A DNA stretch of 64,000 nucleotides from JBBQFI01 sp038321775 (GTDB lineage Bacteria > Verrucomicrobiota > Verrucomicrobiia > Chthoniobacterales > UBA10450): assembly GCA_038321775.1 (NCBI GenBank), contig JBBQFI010000013.1:1-64000 (forward strand). The letters run 5' to 3'. Positions 51,835-60,064 of this stretch are shown one piece after another. The notes beneath the pieces were generated by a model. That model was given only the letters and a program-made list of their open reading frames with translations. It did no database searches and was not told the DNA's origin. The position numbers were made by a program, and so were the translations under genes. Numbering within the stretch: position 1 is the stretch's first letter; the number at the start of each line of letters is the position of its first letter.

Positions 51835-52716
51835 CTAAAGACCGATCGGATGCCAGGCCGTCTTCATTTCAACGGTGTCGAGAATCCAATATGGATTTTC
51901 CGCAGCGCTGGTTCTCCACTCGTTAGGCGCGAGCTCGCGCTGGACGTAACGCTTTACGTTAAAGCCGCCGCCGCGCTGCAATTCATTCCCGATCTTCGGA
52001 TCGCCTGTCGCATCCACGATCGCATTCACATCCATATGACTCGCGAAATGGGGCGCCAGTTCCGCGCGATCGCCCGCAATGATATTGACTACGCCTGCCG
52101 GCAAATCGCTCGTCGCGATGATTTCTGAAAACGTCAGCGCCGGCAAAGGTTTGGTCGGCGAAGCGAGGACGACCACCGTGTTTCCCGCGAGGATAACGGG
52201 CGCGATGAGAGAAATTAGAGCGAGTAGCGGTGGTTCGTCCGGGCAAATCACAACGACGACTCCGGTCGGTTCCGGGGTGGTAAAGTTAAAATGAGAACTC
52301 GCGACCGGATTCACGGAGCCGAAAATTTGACTGAACTTGTCGGTCCAGCCCGCATAATGCACCAGCCGGTCCACCGTCAGCGCGGTTTCTTCGCGCGCGT
52401 GCTTTTCTCGCTGGCCATTCGCGCGGACCAGCTCTTCCTGCAGTTCACGCTGGCGCATCTCCAGCATCTCAGCCGCGCGATACAGAATCTGGCCGCGCAG
52501 ATATGCACTTTGTTTCGACCATTCCGCGAATGCGGCGCGCGCCGCTTTGACGGCGTCACGGAAATCCTTACGGGAAGCGCGACAATAGTTTGCGAGCGTG
52601 AAGTCGCCCGAGCCAAGAGCTGGCAGGACGCGCCCATTTTCGCCGCGGACAAATTTACCGCCGATAAACAGCTTATAGGTTTTCTGCACCGCCAGGCGTG
52701 ATTTTTCCCTGCGCAC
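51835..52716 (-). CDS. Short aldehyde-dehydrogenase-like protein lacking the catalytic half
   Basis: The 293-aa product is much shorter than the usual ~480. It retains the N-terminal NAD-binding part: VKAARAAFAEWSKQSAYLRG, EPTGVVVVICPDEPPLLALI, AGNTVVVLASPTKPLPALTF and SDLPAGVVNIIAGDRAELAP. The catalytic-Cys domain (GQxCxA region) is absent, and the chain ends in its own conserved-looking tail. It is therefore non-catalytic or a subunit. Short ALDH-like proteins beside deo genes are known in some bacteria, which suggests a role in deoxyribose-5-phosphate or acetaldehyde metabolism. Confidence 0.75.
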   Translation of the reverse strand: MRREKSRLAVQKTYKLFIGGKFVRGENGRVLPALGSGDFTLANYCRASRKDFRDAVKAARAAFAEWSKQSAYLRGQILYRAAEMLEMRQRELQEELVRANGQREKHAREETALTVDRLVHYAGWTDKFSQIFGSVNPVASSHFNFTTPEPTGVVVVICPDEPPLLALISLIAPVILAGNTVVVLASPTKPLPALTFSEIIATSDLPAGVVNIIAGDRAELAPHFASHMDVNAIVDATGDPKIGNELQRGGGFNVKRYVQRELAPNEWRTSAAENPYWILDTVEMKTAWHPIGL

Positions 52717-52762
52717 AACTCACGATTGCTTAATGCCGCAAAAAAGAAAATGCTAATCGGTC

Positions 52763-53701
52763 ATGACGGGATCAGACAAGGCGGAGATAATTTTCGTGGC
52801 CGGGCATCGCGGTCTGGTCGGCAGCGCGTTGGTGCGGCAGTTCGAGAAAGCAGGATTCACCAATTTGCTGAAACGCGATCGCACTCAGCTCGACCTAACG
52901 AAAGAGCAGGCGGTTGAAGATTTTTTTGCGAAAGAAAAACCGCACGTCGTTGTTTTCGCAGCCGCCAAAGTAGGTGGCATCAAAGCGAACGAGGATCTGC
53001 CGGTTGAGTTTCTCCTAACGAATTTACAGATCCAAAATAACGTCATCCGAGCGGCGCACGATCACGGCGTGCGCAAGCTTCTGTTCCTTGGCAGTTCCTG
53101 CATTTATCCGAAACACGCGCCGCAGCCGATGCGTGAAGACGCGCTTCTCACCGGCCCGCTCGAGCCAACGAATGAGGCGTATGCCATCGCAAAAATTGCC
53201 GGCATCAAATTGTGCCAGGCTTACGCGCGAGAATACGATGCGAATTTTATTTCCGCGATGCCGACAAATCTCTACGGGCCTAACGACAATTTCGATCTGC
53301 TTGCTTCCCACGTTTTGCCTGCGTTGCTGCGCAAAGCGCATGAAGCAAAAGTTAATGGCGCGAAGGAATTGGTGGTTTGGGGATCGGGCAAACCGCGCCG
53401 CGAATTTTTGCACGTCGACGATCTCGCGGCAGCCTGCCTTTTTCTGCTGCAAAACTATGACTCGCCCGAAATCATTAATGTGGGCTGGGGCGAGGACATT
53501 TCCATTCGCGAACTGGCGGAGTTGATTTGCGAGATTGTCGGATTCGACGGCGACTTGAGCTGGGATACGAACAAGCCGGACGGAACGCCCCGAAAACTTC
53601 TCGACGTTTCAAAACTACGGGATCTCGGCTGGCGGCCTTCGATTACTTTGCGTGAAGGGATTGCCAGCAGCTATCAGTGGTTCTTGAAGAATTCTGCCTA
53701 A
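52763..53701 (+). CDS. fcl: GDP-L-fucose synthase
   Basis: The 312-aa product is an extended SDR. Motifs are IFVAGHRGLVGSALVRQFEK (Rossmann), LFLGSSCIYPKHAPQPMRED, NEAYAIAKIAGIKLCQAYAR (YxxxK), and GKPRREFLHVDDLAAACLFL. It converts GDP-4-keto-6-deoxymannose to GDP-L-fucose for surface polysaccharide. The gmd partner is not in the window. The TAA stop lies inside a TCGTTAGG site (53697-53704 reverse). It starts the plus-strand run with the Gfo/Idh and lpxB genes. Confidence 0.95.
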   Translation: MTGSDKAEIIFVAGHRGLVGSALVRQFEKAGFTNLLKRDRTQLDLTKEQAVEDFFAKEKPHVVVFAAAKVGGIKANEDLPVEFLLTNLQIQNNVIRAAHDHGVRKLLFLGSSCIYPKHAPQPMREDALLTGPLEPTNEAYAIAKIAGIKLCQAYAREYDANFISAMPTNLYGPNDNFDLLASHVLPALLRKAHEAKVNGAKELVVWGSGKPRREFLHVDDLAAACLFLLQNYDSPEIINVGWGEDISIRELAELICEIVGFDGDLSWDTNKPDGTPRKLLDVSKLRDLGWRPSITLREGIASSYQWFLKNSA

Positions 53702-53704
53702 CGA

Positions 53705-54631
53705 ATGAAGAGAATTCGCGTCGGAGTCGTTGGAGTAGGGCATATCGGTAAAAATCACGCCCGGCTTTACGCGGAGCTTCCATCAGCGGACTTCACCGCG
53801 GTTTACGACATCGATCGAGCGCGGGCGGAGCAAATTGCGAAGGACTTCGGTGTTCGGGCCGCTTCGTCGCTCGAAGAGTTTGCGGAACAAGTGGACGCGG
53901 CTTCGGTCGCCACAACGACGAATGCGCATTACGAGATCGGTCGGGACTTGTTAGGCCGCGGTAGACATTTGCTGGTGGAGAAACCGATCGCAGAAAATCC
54001 GGTGCACGCGACCGAGCTGGCCGAATTGGCGGCGCGCGAGAATCTCGTTCTTCAGGTTGGACACGTGGAGCGCTTCAATCCCGTGCTCGGCGCCTTGGAA
54101 GCTCGACTGACTCATCCGCGATTTATCGAAGCGCATCGACTTTCCTCGTATCCCAATCGCAGCACGGAAATCGGCGTTGTGCTCGATCTTATGATCCACG
54201 ATCTGGAAATCATTTTGCATCTGGTTCGTTCGCCGGTGGAAACGATCGATGCGGTGGGCGTGCCGGTGCTGAGTCGGGGTGAAGACATTGCGAATGCGCG
54301 TATCCGTTTTGAGGATGGCTGTGTTGCCAATATTACGTCGAGTCGGATCAGCCCGGAAAGCATGCGCAAGATTCGCGTTTTCCAGGAAGACGCATATCTC
54401 TCGCTCGATTATCAAAATCAAAGCGGGGAGATCTATCGGCGCGAAGGCGGCAAGATTGTGCGCGATGAAGTTGAAATCGAACGCGAGGAACCTTTGAAGC
54501 GCCAGCTCGCGGAGTTCATCGAATGCGCGAGCACCGGACGCGCGCCGCGTGTTTCGGGATTCCAGGCGACTGCGGCACTCGAGCTCGCTGTTGAGATCAC
54601 AAAACGAATTGAAGCGAGTCGCAGTGTCTAA
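53705..54631 (+). CDS. Gfo/Idh/MocA-family oxidoreductase linked to lpxB
   Basis: The 308-aa product has an N-terminal Rossmann motif (VGVVGVGHIGKNHARLYAEL), the EKPIAENP motif and a C-terminal alpha/beta domain (IGVVLDLMIHDLEIILHLVR). It overlaps the lpxB start by 8 bp and follows fcl by 3 bp. Sugar-nucleotide 3-dehydrogenases of this family (GnnA-type) make UDP-GlcNAc3N for amide-linked lipid A. Location next to lpxB makes that plausible, but no GnnB aminotransferase is adjacent. Confidence 0.8.
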   Translation: MKRIRVGVVGVGHIGKNHARLYAELPSADFTAVYDIDRARAEQIAKDFGVRAASSLEEFAEQVDAASVATTTNAHYEIGRDLLGRGRHLLVEKPIAENPVHATELAELAARENLVLQVGHVERFNPVLGALEARLTHPRFIEAHRLSSYPNRSTEIGVVLDLMIHDLEIILHLVRSPVETIDAVGVPVLSRGEDIANARIRFEDGCVANITSSRISPESMRKIRVFQEDAYLSLDYQNQSGEIYRREGGKIVRDEVEIEREEPLKRQLAEFIECASTGRAPRVSGFQATAALELAVEITKRIEASRSV

Positions 54632-55760
54632 GACTCTCTATTTCGTAGCGGGCGAGGCGAGCGGAGATGGACACGGCGCAGCGCTGATGCGTGCGCTTTA
54701 TGAGACGGATCGCGCTCTCATTTTTCGCGGCCGCGGCGGCCCGCGAATGAAAGCAACCGCAAGCGAGGGGTTCATCGATTGGATCGATGCGGCGGGCATC
54801 GTGGGTCTTTGGGAAGTGATCAAGCATTACGGTTATTTCCGAACGCAATTTCGTAATGCCCTCGATGAAATCGCCGCCATGCGACCGGACGCGGTCGTTC
54901 TGATTGACTATCCGGGTTTCAATTTGCGTCTGGCGCGCGCTTTAAGGAAGCGATCGTACCGGAAAAAGATCATCTATTATATTAGCCCCCAGGTTTGGGC
55001 GTGGAATCGCGGGCGCATTCGTGCCATGGCGCGCACGCTCAATCTGATGCTTTGCATCTTTCCGTTCGAGGCTGAGCTCTATAATCGATCGGGCTTACGG
55101 ACAATTTTTGTCGGTCATCCCATGGTCAAGAATCTTGGGCGTCGCCAGATCGATTCGACGCGAAATCCAAATCTGATCGGCCTCTTTCCGGGTAGTCGAT
55201 TTCGCGAAGTCCGGAAAATTTTCCCGACGATGATTGCGGCAGCGCGAGAGATTTCACGGGAGCGGCCAAACGCGCGATTCGAAGTGGCCGCGGCTTCCGA
55301 ACCGCTTGCCGCCGAGATTCAGCAAATGCTCCTGCGATCTTCTTTGCCTCGCGACAAGACGCGAGTTGGCGTGGGCGAAACGGCCGCAATCATGCAACGC
55401 GCCTTCGTCGGAATCGTCGCCTCAGGCACGGCTACGCTGGAAGCGGCGTATTTCCGGTTGCCTTTTGTGCTCGTTTACAAGGTTGCGTGGCTTACGTATC
55501 TGGCCGCACGATTGCTCGTTAGGGTAAAGTATCTCGGAATGCCCAATGTTTTGGCGAATGAGCAAATCGTTCCCGAATTCATCCAAAATCGGGTCAAAGG
55601 CCACATCGTGGCCAAGGCGGTTTTGGATTTAATGAATGATCCCGCTGCCCGTTCGCACATGGTGTCGGGATTTGACGGTATTGTCGCGGCGCTCGGGAAA
55701 GAAGACGCCAGCATGGCCGCCGCAAACGCCATTTTCGAAGAGCTCGGGAATCTGTCCTAA
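54624..55760 (+). CDS. lpxB: Lipid-A-disaccharide synthase
   Basis: The 378-aa product starts at GTG 54624, overlapping the previous stop. Family motifs are LYFVAGEASGDGHGAALMRA, VLIDYPGFNLRLARALRKRS, IIYYISPQVWAWNRGRIRAM, LCIFPFEAELYNRSGLRTIF, VGHPMVKN and LIGLFPGSRFREVRKIFPTM. It condenses UDP-2,3-diacylglucosamine with lipid X. Its presence shows an LPS-bearing Gram-negative envelope. Confidence 0.95.
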   Translation: MSKTLYFVAGEASGDGHGAALMRALYETDRALIFRGRGGPRMKATASEGFIDWIDAAGIVGLWEVIKHYGYFRTQFRNALDEIAAMRPDAVVLIDYPGFNLRLARALRKRSYRKKIIYYISPQVWAWNRGRIRAMARTLNLMLCIFPFEAELYNRSGLRTIFVGHPMVKNLGRRQIDSTRNPNLIGLFPGSRFREVRKIFPTMIAAAREISRERPNARFEVAAASEPLAAEIQQMLLRSSLPRDKTRVGVGETAAIMQRAFVGIVASGTATLEAAYFRLPFVLVYKVAWLTYLAARLLVRVKYLGMPNVLANEQIVPEFIQNRVKGHIVAKAVLDLMNDPAARSHMVSGFDGIVAALGKEDASMAAANAIFEELGNLS

Positions 55761-55770
55761 AGAAGTTGCG

Positions 55771-56004
55771 ATGGTCCTGACTGACATCTCGATGCCGTAT
55801 ATGGATGGCGTTTCGTTCGTCCGCGCAATCAAGAGGATGAGACCGGAAATGGTTTTCATCGCCTCCAGCGGCCAGGGCGAGGAGCCGCGCGTTCCAGAGA
55901 TGGAATCCCTCGGGATCCAGAATTTCCTCACAAAACCGTACGACACGAAAAGATTGCTGGGCACGGTGCGAGATGTTCTCGCGGGAAAACCAAGCGCTCC
56001 CTGA
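55771..56004 (+). pseudogene. Truncated response-regulator receiver domain
   Basis: ATG 55771 gives 77 aa that match the second half of a receiver: VLTDISMPYMDGVSFVRAIK (phosphoacceptor Asp), MVFIASSGQGEEPRVPEMES, LGIQNFLTKPYDTKRLLGTV. The N-terminal half with the acidic pair is missing; the sequence begins 10 bp after the lpxB stop. It is probably the end of a deleted sensor-kinase/receiver gene. A short functional peptide is unlikely. Confidence 0.7.
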
Positions 56005-56094
56005 AGTGCGGATCGGTTTGACGCTGCGAGTCGACGCAAATACGCTTCGTTTATCGCTGCTCAACAACCACAATCAGAAACGAACGCTGCCTCA

Positions 56095-56622
56095 GTGGTG
56101 CGGCCGCCGGTAAATCTGGAGAACTGGATCGAAGAGAACAGCCACCTCTTCAAGCCACCGGTAAGCAATCGTTACCTTTACGAAGGCCGCGATTTCTTCG
56201 TCATGGTGATCAAAGGACCAAACGCGCGGAACGATTTTCACAAAGTCGATTCGGAGGAGTATTTTTATCAACTGAAAGGCGACATCAAAGTGCGCATCCG
56301 TGAAGGCGATCGCATCGTTGATCGTCTCGTTAGGGAAGGGGAGACATTTTTCATCCCACCGAATGTTCCGCACGCGCCGGTGCGCCCGCCCGATACGGTC
56401 GGAGTCGTAGTCGAGCGTCGTCGTCCGCCGGGAGAACACGAGCATGTCATCTTTTATTGCGAGAATTGCGGAGCCCTCGTGGAAGATATCGACTTCGATT
56501 GCGGCGACATCGTAGAGCATTTCAGCCGGGCCATGCTCGATTTTTGGAACGACGATGCGCGGCGCACCTGCAAAAATTGCGGGACGAAGGTTCCGCAGCC
56601 TGAACCGGTGAAGCCGTTCTAG
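56095..56622 (+). CDS. nbaC: 3-Hydroxyanthranilate 3,4-dioxygenase
   Basis: The 175-aa product starts at GTG 56095. The cupin core includes NDFHKVDSEEYFYQLKGDIK (Fe ligands His and Glu) and VREGETFFIPPNVPHAPVRP (third ligand). The C-terminal rubredoxin-like site is CENCGALVEDIDFDCGDI then CKNCGTKVPQPEPV. It opens 3-hydroxyanthranilate to aminocarboxymuconate semialdehyde. It faces the trp/kyn operon at its 3' end (convergent with trpA), linking kynurenine degradation to this block. Confidence 0.9.
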   Translation: MVRPPVNLENWIEENSHLFKPPVSNRYLYEGRDFFVMVIKGPNARNDFHKVDSEEYFYQLKGDIKVRIREGDRIVDRLVREGETFFIPPNVPHAPVRPPDTVGVVVERRRPPGEHEHVIFYCENCGALVEDIDFDCGDIVEHFSRAMLDFWNDDARRTCKNCGTKVPQPEPVKPF

Positions 56623-56633
56623 CGACGACGTTT

Positions 56634-57422
56634 TTAGCAGAATTGGCGAGCGCAGCGAATCACGCTGCCGACAATTGCAGCGCGGTTTGGTCTTCCCTTG
56701 GCCGGCGCAGTTTCAATCGTCGCAACCAGATGCGAGCCCACAACCGCCGCATCTGCGTAACGACAGACACGACGCGCCTGTGCGCGATTTGTGATCCCAA
56801 ATCCAACTGCAACCGGCAGGTCGCTTGCCTTGCGAATGCGCCTAACGAGTCGCTGCGATTCATCGGCTAACTCATGCGCGCTCCCAGTGACACCGGTCCG
56901 GGAGACCGCGTAGATAAAACCACTCGCGAGCGCCGCGATCTTTTTTAGGCGGTCATCGCTGGTAGTAGGCGCCACAAGAAAAATTAGATCGATCCCGCGC
57001 TGACGCAGCGCGGCTTGCAGAGGAGCAGCTGCTTCCGCGGGCAGATCCACCACCAGGACTCCCGCGACGTTCGACTCCTTTGCCACGCGGACAAATTTCT
57101 CGATCCCAAATTGCAGAATCGGATTGTAATAACCGAATAAAACAATCGGCGCGCGATCGGTGCGACGCGTCTGCTGCAACAACGCGAGAATGCGCTTCAG
57201 GTTTGTCCCATTCTTTAAGGAACGTTGACCGCTTCGTTGAATCACCGGACCATCCGCGGTCGGATCGCTGAACGGGACGCCAACTTCGATTGCAGTCGGA
57301 TTTAATTTGCTGAGTGCGGAGATCAATTCTCCACTCGTCTGCAAGTCCGGATCCCCCGCCACGATGAACGGGATAAAGCCGCCACCCGTTTTCGCGCGAA
57401 AGCGGTCCTCGAGCAAACTCAT
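56634..57422 (-). CDS. trpA: Tryptophan synthase alpha subunit
   Basis: The 262-aa product cleaves indole-3-glycerol phosphate. Motifs are FIPFIVAGDPDLQTSGELIS, AIEVGVPFSDPTADGPVIQR (catalytic Glu), VLFGYYNPILQFGIEKFVRV, GVLVVDLPAEA (catalytic Asp) and LPVAVGFGITNRAQARRVCR. It is the last gene of kynU-trpDCFBA and overlaps trpB by 4 bp. A TCGTTAGG site sits on the trpB/trpA junction (57425-57432 reverse). Confidence 0.95.
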   Translation of the reverse strand: MSLLEDRFRAKTGGGFIPFIVAGDPDLQTSGELISALSKLNPTAIEVGVPFSDPTADGPVIQRSGQRSLKNGTNLKRILALLQQTRRTDRAPIVLFGYYNPILQFGIEKFVRVAKESNVAGVLVVDLPAEAAAPLQAALRQRGIDLIFLVAPTTSDDRLKKIAALASGFIYAVSRTGVTGSAHELADESQRLVRRIRKASDLPVAVGFGITNRAQARRVCRYADAAVVGSHLVATIETAPAKGRPNRAAIVGSVIRCARQFC

Positions 57423-58624
57423 GGCCTAACGAGTTGCGACACGCTGGCGAGATCCTTGTCTCCGCGTCCGGAAAGGTTGATCACGAGCGTCTGCTTGCGC
57501 GACATTTTTCGACCGAGCCGTATCGCATAAGCAACGGCATGCGCGGATTCGAGCGCCGGAATAATTCCTTCCAGTTTCGCCAAAAGCTCGAACGCTTTCA
57601 GCGCTTCCGCGTCGCTGATCGAACCATATTCGACTCGTTTACAGTCGCGCAAAAACGCGTGCTCCGGGCCGATCGCGGGATAATCCAATCCCGCCGAGAT
57701 TGAATGCGTCTCCGCAATCTGTCCCGCACCGTCCTGTAAAACATAACTCATCGTTCCGTGGAGCACCCCCGGTTTTCCGCCGCCATTACGCAGGAAGCGC
57801 GTGGCATGTTGTCCCAATCGTTTCCCTTTGCCTGCCGCTTCTACGCCGACGAGCCGCACCTTTGTGTCCGACAGGAATGCGTGGAAAAAACCGATTGCGT
57901 TCGATCCACCGCCGACACACGCGACGAGCGCGTCGGGGAACTTTTTTTCTCGTGCGAGAAATTGTTGGCGCGTTTCCTCCCCGATTATTTTCTGAAATTC
58001 GCGCACCATCAGCGGATAGGGATGCGGGCCGAGCGCGCTGCCGAGCAGATAGTAAGTGTCGCGCGCATTCGTCACCCAATCGCGTAACGCTTCGTTGATC
58101 GCGTCTTTTAAAGTACGTGAACCGCTCTCCACCAGGCGCACTTCCGCTCCGAGTAATCGCATCCGCAAAACATTCGGCTCCTGTCGCCGCGCATCCTCCG
58201 TCCCCATGTAAACGATGCAATCGAGGTCGAGCAGCGCACAGACAGTGGCAGTCGCAACTCCGTGCTGACCGGCCCCGGTTTCCGCAATGATGCGTTTTTT
58301 TTCCATGCGCCTGGCGAGCAATCCCTGGCCGAGCGCGTTGTTGATTTTGTGGGCGCCGGTATGAAGCAGATCCTCGCGCTTCAAAAAAATTCGCGCCCCT
58401 CGTGCGTAATCGGTCAGTCGAGCAGCGAAACTGAGCGGTGTCGGCCGACCGGAATAATCACGGCGCAAATCAGTGAGCTCGCGTTGAAATCTGTGATCGC
58501 GACTGGCGGCCTGGAACGCGGCGGTGAGTTCTTCCAATGGCGCAACCAATGTTTCCGCAACAAAACGACCGCCGTAATCGCCCCAGTAACCCTGTTCGTT
58601 AGGCTCAGAGCGCAATTTCTTCAT
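57419..58624 (-). CDS. trpB: Tryptophan synthase beta subunit
   Basis: The 401-aa product condenses indole with serine via PLP. Motifs are GYWGDYGGRFVAETLVAPLE, FLKREDLLHTGAHKINNALG (PLP Lys), RIIAETGAGQHGVATATVCA, CVGGGSNAIGFFHAFLSDTK and HSISAGLDYPAIGPEHAFLR. It overlaps trpF by 4 bp and trpA by 4 bp. No frameshift is present. Confidence 0.97.
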   Translation of the reverse strand: MKKLRSEPNEQGYWGDYGGRFVAETLVAPLEELTAAFQAASRDHRFQRELTDLRRDYSGRPTPLSFAARLTDYARGARIFLKREDLLHTGAHKINNALGQGLLARRMEKKRIIAETGAGQHGVATATVCALLDLDCIVYMGTEDARRQEPNVLRMRLLGAEVRLVESGSRTLKDAINEALRDWVTNARDTYYLLGSALGPHPYPLMVREFQKIIGEETRQQFLAREKKFPDALVACVGGGSNAIGFFHAFLSDTKVRLVGVEAAGKGKRLGQHATRFLRNGGGKPGVLHGTMSYVLQDGAGQIAETHSISAGLDYPAIGPEHAFLRDCKRVEYGSISDAEALKAFELLAKLEGIIPALESAHAVAYAIRLGRKMSRKQTLVINLSGRGDKDLASVSQLVRP

Positions 58625-59280
58625 ACCGTCGCTTTTCCCGCTTTCCGCACCGCTTCGAGGAAGCGAAGGATTTTGGTGTGATTCTTACGTCCTGGCGCAT
58701 CCTCGACTCCGCTGCAGACGTCCACGGCAAAGGGCCTAACGACTCGAAGTGCTGTCGAAATATTCTCTGGCGTTAAGCCGCCCGCAAGAAAAAGCCGCCT
58801 AACGAGAGGACGTACCGTCGCGGCCACGTCCCACGGAAAAACCTCGCCCGTTCCGCCCCGACTGTGCGCGCTCCAGGTGTCGAGCAGAATGGCATCGCAA
58901 TCGTATTTGGTGGCGCTCGAGATCGCGAATTGTGGACCAACTCGGAGCGCTTTGATGACAAACGGCGTATTCAAATTGCGCACGTAGTTTTCGTCTTCAT
59001 CGCCATGCAATTGCACGGCGTCCAACTGGAGATCTTGGGCGACGTTTTCCACAAATATGGAATCCTGATTCACAAAGACACCGACGAATTTCATCGTTTG
59101 AAATTTTCGGCGCGTCGCGGCGATTATTTCCGCTGCGTTTGCAGGCGAGATGCAACGCAGACTTTGCGGCGCAAAGTTCAGACCTAGCATATCGGCTCCG
59201 GCCGCAGCGCAGGACATCGCATCATCGATGTTCGTGATGCCGCAAATCTTCACTGCCACCTCGTCGCCAAATTCAAACAT
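58621..59280 (-). CDS. trpF: Phosphoribosylanthranilate isomerase
   Basis: The 219-aa TIM barrel has VKICGITNIDDAMSCAAAGA (catalytic Cys), ADMLGLNFAPQSLRCISPAN, VQLHGDEDENYVRNL, LLDTWSAHSRGGTGEVFPWD (catalytic Asp) and LAGGLTPENISTALRVVRPF, DVCSGVEDAPGRKNH. It overlaps trpC by 8 bp and trpB by 4 bp. Confidence 0.97.
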   Translation of the reverse strand: MFEFGDEVAVKICGITNIDDAMSCAAAGADMLGLNFAPQSLRCISPANAAEIIAATRRKFQTMKFVGVFVNQDSIFVENVAQDLQLDAVQLHGDEDENYVRNLNTPFVIKALRVGPQFAISSATKYDCDAILLDTWSAHSRGGTGEVFPWDVAATVRPLVRRLFLAGGLTPENISTALRVVRPFAVDVCSGVEDAPGRKNHTKILRFLEAVRKAGKATV

Positions 59281-60064
59281 GACGAAGATTTCCTTCCTCC
59301 ACGCCGCGCAAAGTATGGATCAATGCGACCGGGTCGTTCGCGCGCATGAGCGCTTCTCCGATTAGGAAACCGCGATAACCACATTGCGTTAGCCGCGCGA
59401 TATCGGCTCGGGACGAAAGACCGCTCTCGCTCACCAAGATTGATCCGTGGGGCGCGAACTCAGCCAATTGCACGGAAGTCTCGAGCGACGTCGCGAAAGT
59501 TCGCAGATCGCGGTTGTTCACCCCGATTAGTGTCGCTCCGCAATCTGCCGCGCGGAGCATTTCTTCTCTCGTGTGCACTTCCACGAGCGCATCCAATCCT
59601 AATTGATCCTCCGCCGTTTCACGCAAGCGCACGAGCTCGTGATTCTGCAACGCAGCGACGATCAAGAGAATCGCGTCAGCGCCCGCAACTGCTGCTTCGT
59701 CGATTTGAGATTCATCGATAATGAAATCTTTGCGCAAAATCGGGAGGCGCGTTGTTGCTCGAGCTGCGCGCAGATCGTCGAGCGAGCCACAAAAATATTC
59801 TGGCTCGGTCAGAATGGAGATCGCGCACACGCCCGCGCTTTCATAGAGAGAAACAGTCGGTGCGGGCTGCGCATTTTCGCGGATAAGACCGCGCGAAGGG
59901 GAGGCGCGCTTGAACTCACCGATGATGTTAACATCATCGCTTTCCGACAGCGCCTTTCGTAAACGAAGCGGCGTTTTCGAAAAGACACGTGCGCGAGAAA
60001 TCGTTCGCTCGCTCGCCAATTGCTGGCGGCGTCGCTGCACAATTTCATCCAGGAAGTTCTTCAT
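59273..60064 (-). CDS. trpC: Indole-3-glycerol-phosphate synthase
   Basis: The 263-aa TIM barrel has NIIGEFKRASPSRGLIREN, ISILTEPEYFCGSLDDLRAA, PILRKDFIIDESQIDEAAVA (catalytic Lys), ALVEVHTREEMLRAADCGAT, LIGVNNRDLRTFATSLETS and ILVSESGLSSRADIARL. It overlaps trpD by 4 bp. The operon order kynU-D-C-F-B-A is tightly packed. Confidence 0.97.
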   Translation of the reverse strand: MKNFLDEIVQRRRQQLASERTISRARVFSKTPLRLRKALSESDDVNIIGEFKRASPSRGLIRENAQPAPTVSLYESAGVCAISILTEPEYFCGSLDDLRAARATTRLPILRKDFIIDESQIDEAAVAGADAILLIVAALQNHELVRLRETAEDQLGLDALVEVHTREEMLRAADCGATLIGVNNRDLRTFATSLETSVQLAEFAPHGSILVSESGLSSRADIARLTQCGYRGFLIGEALMRANDPVALIHTLRGVEEGNLRHV

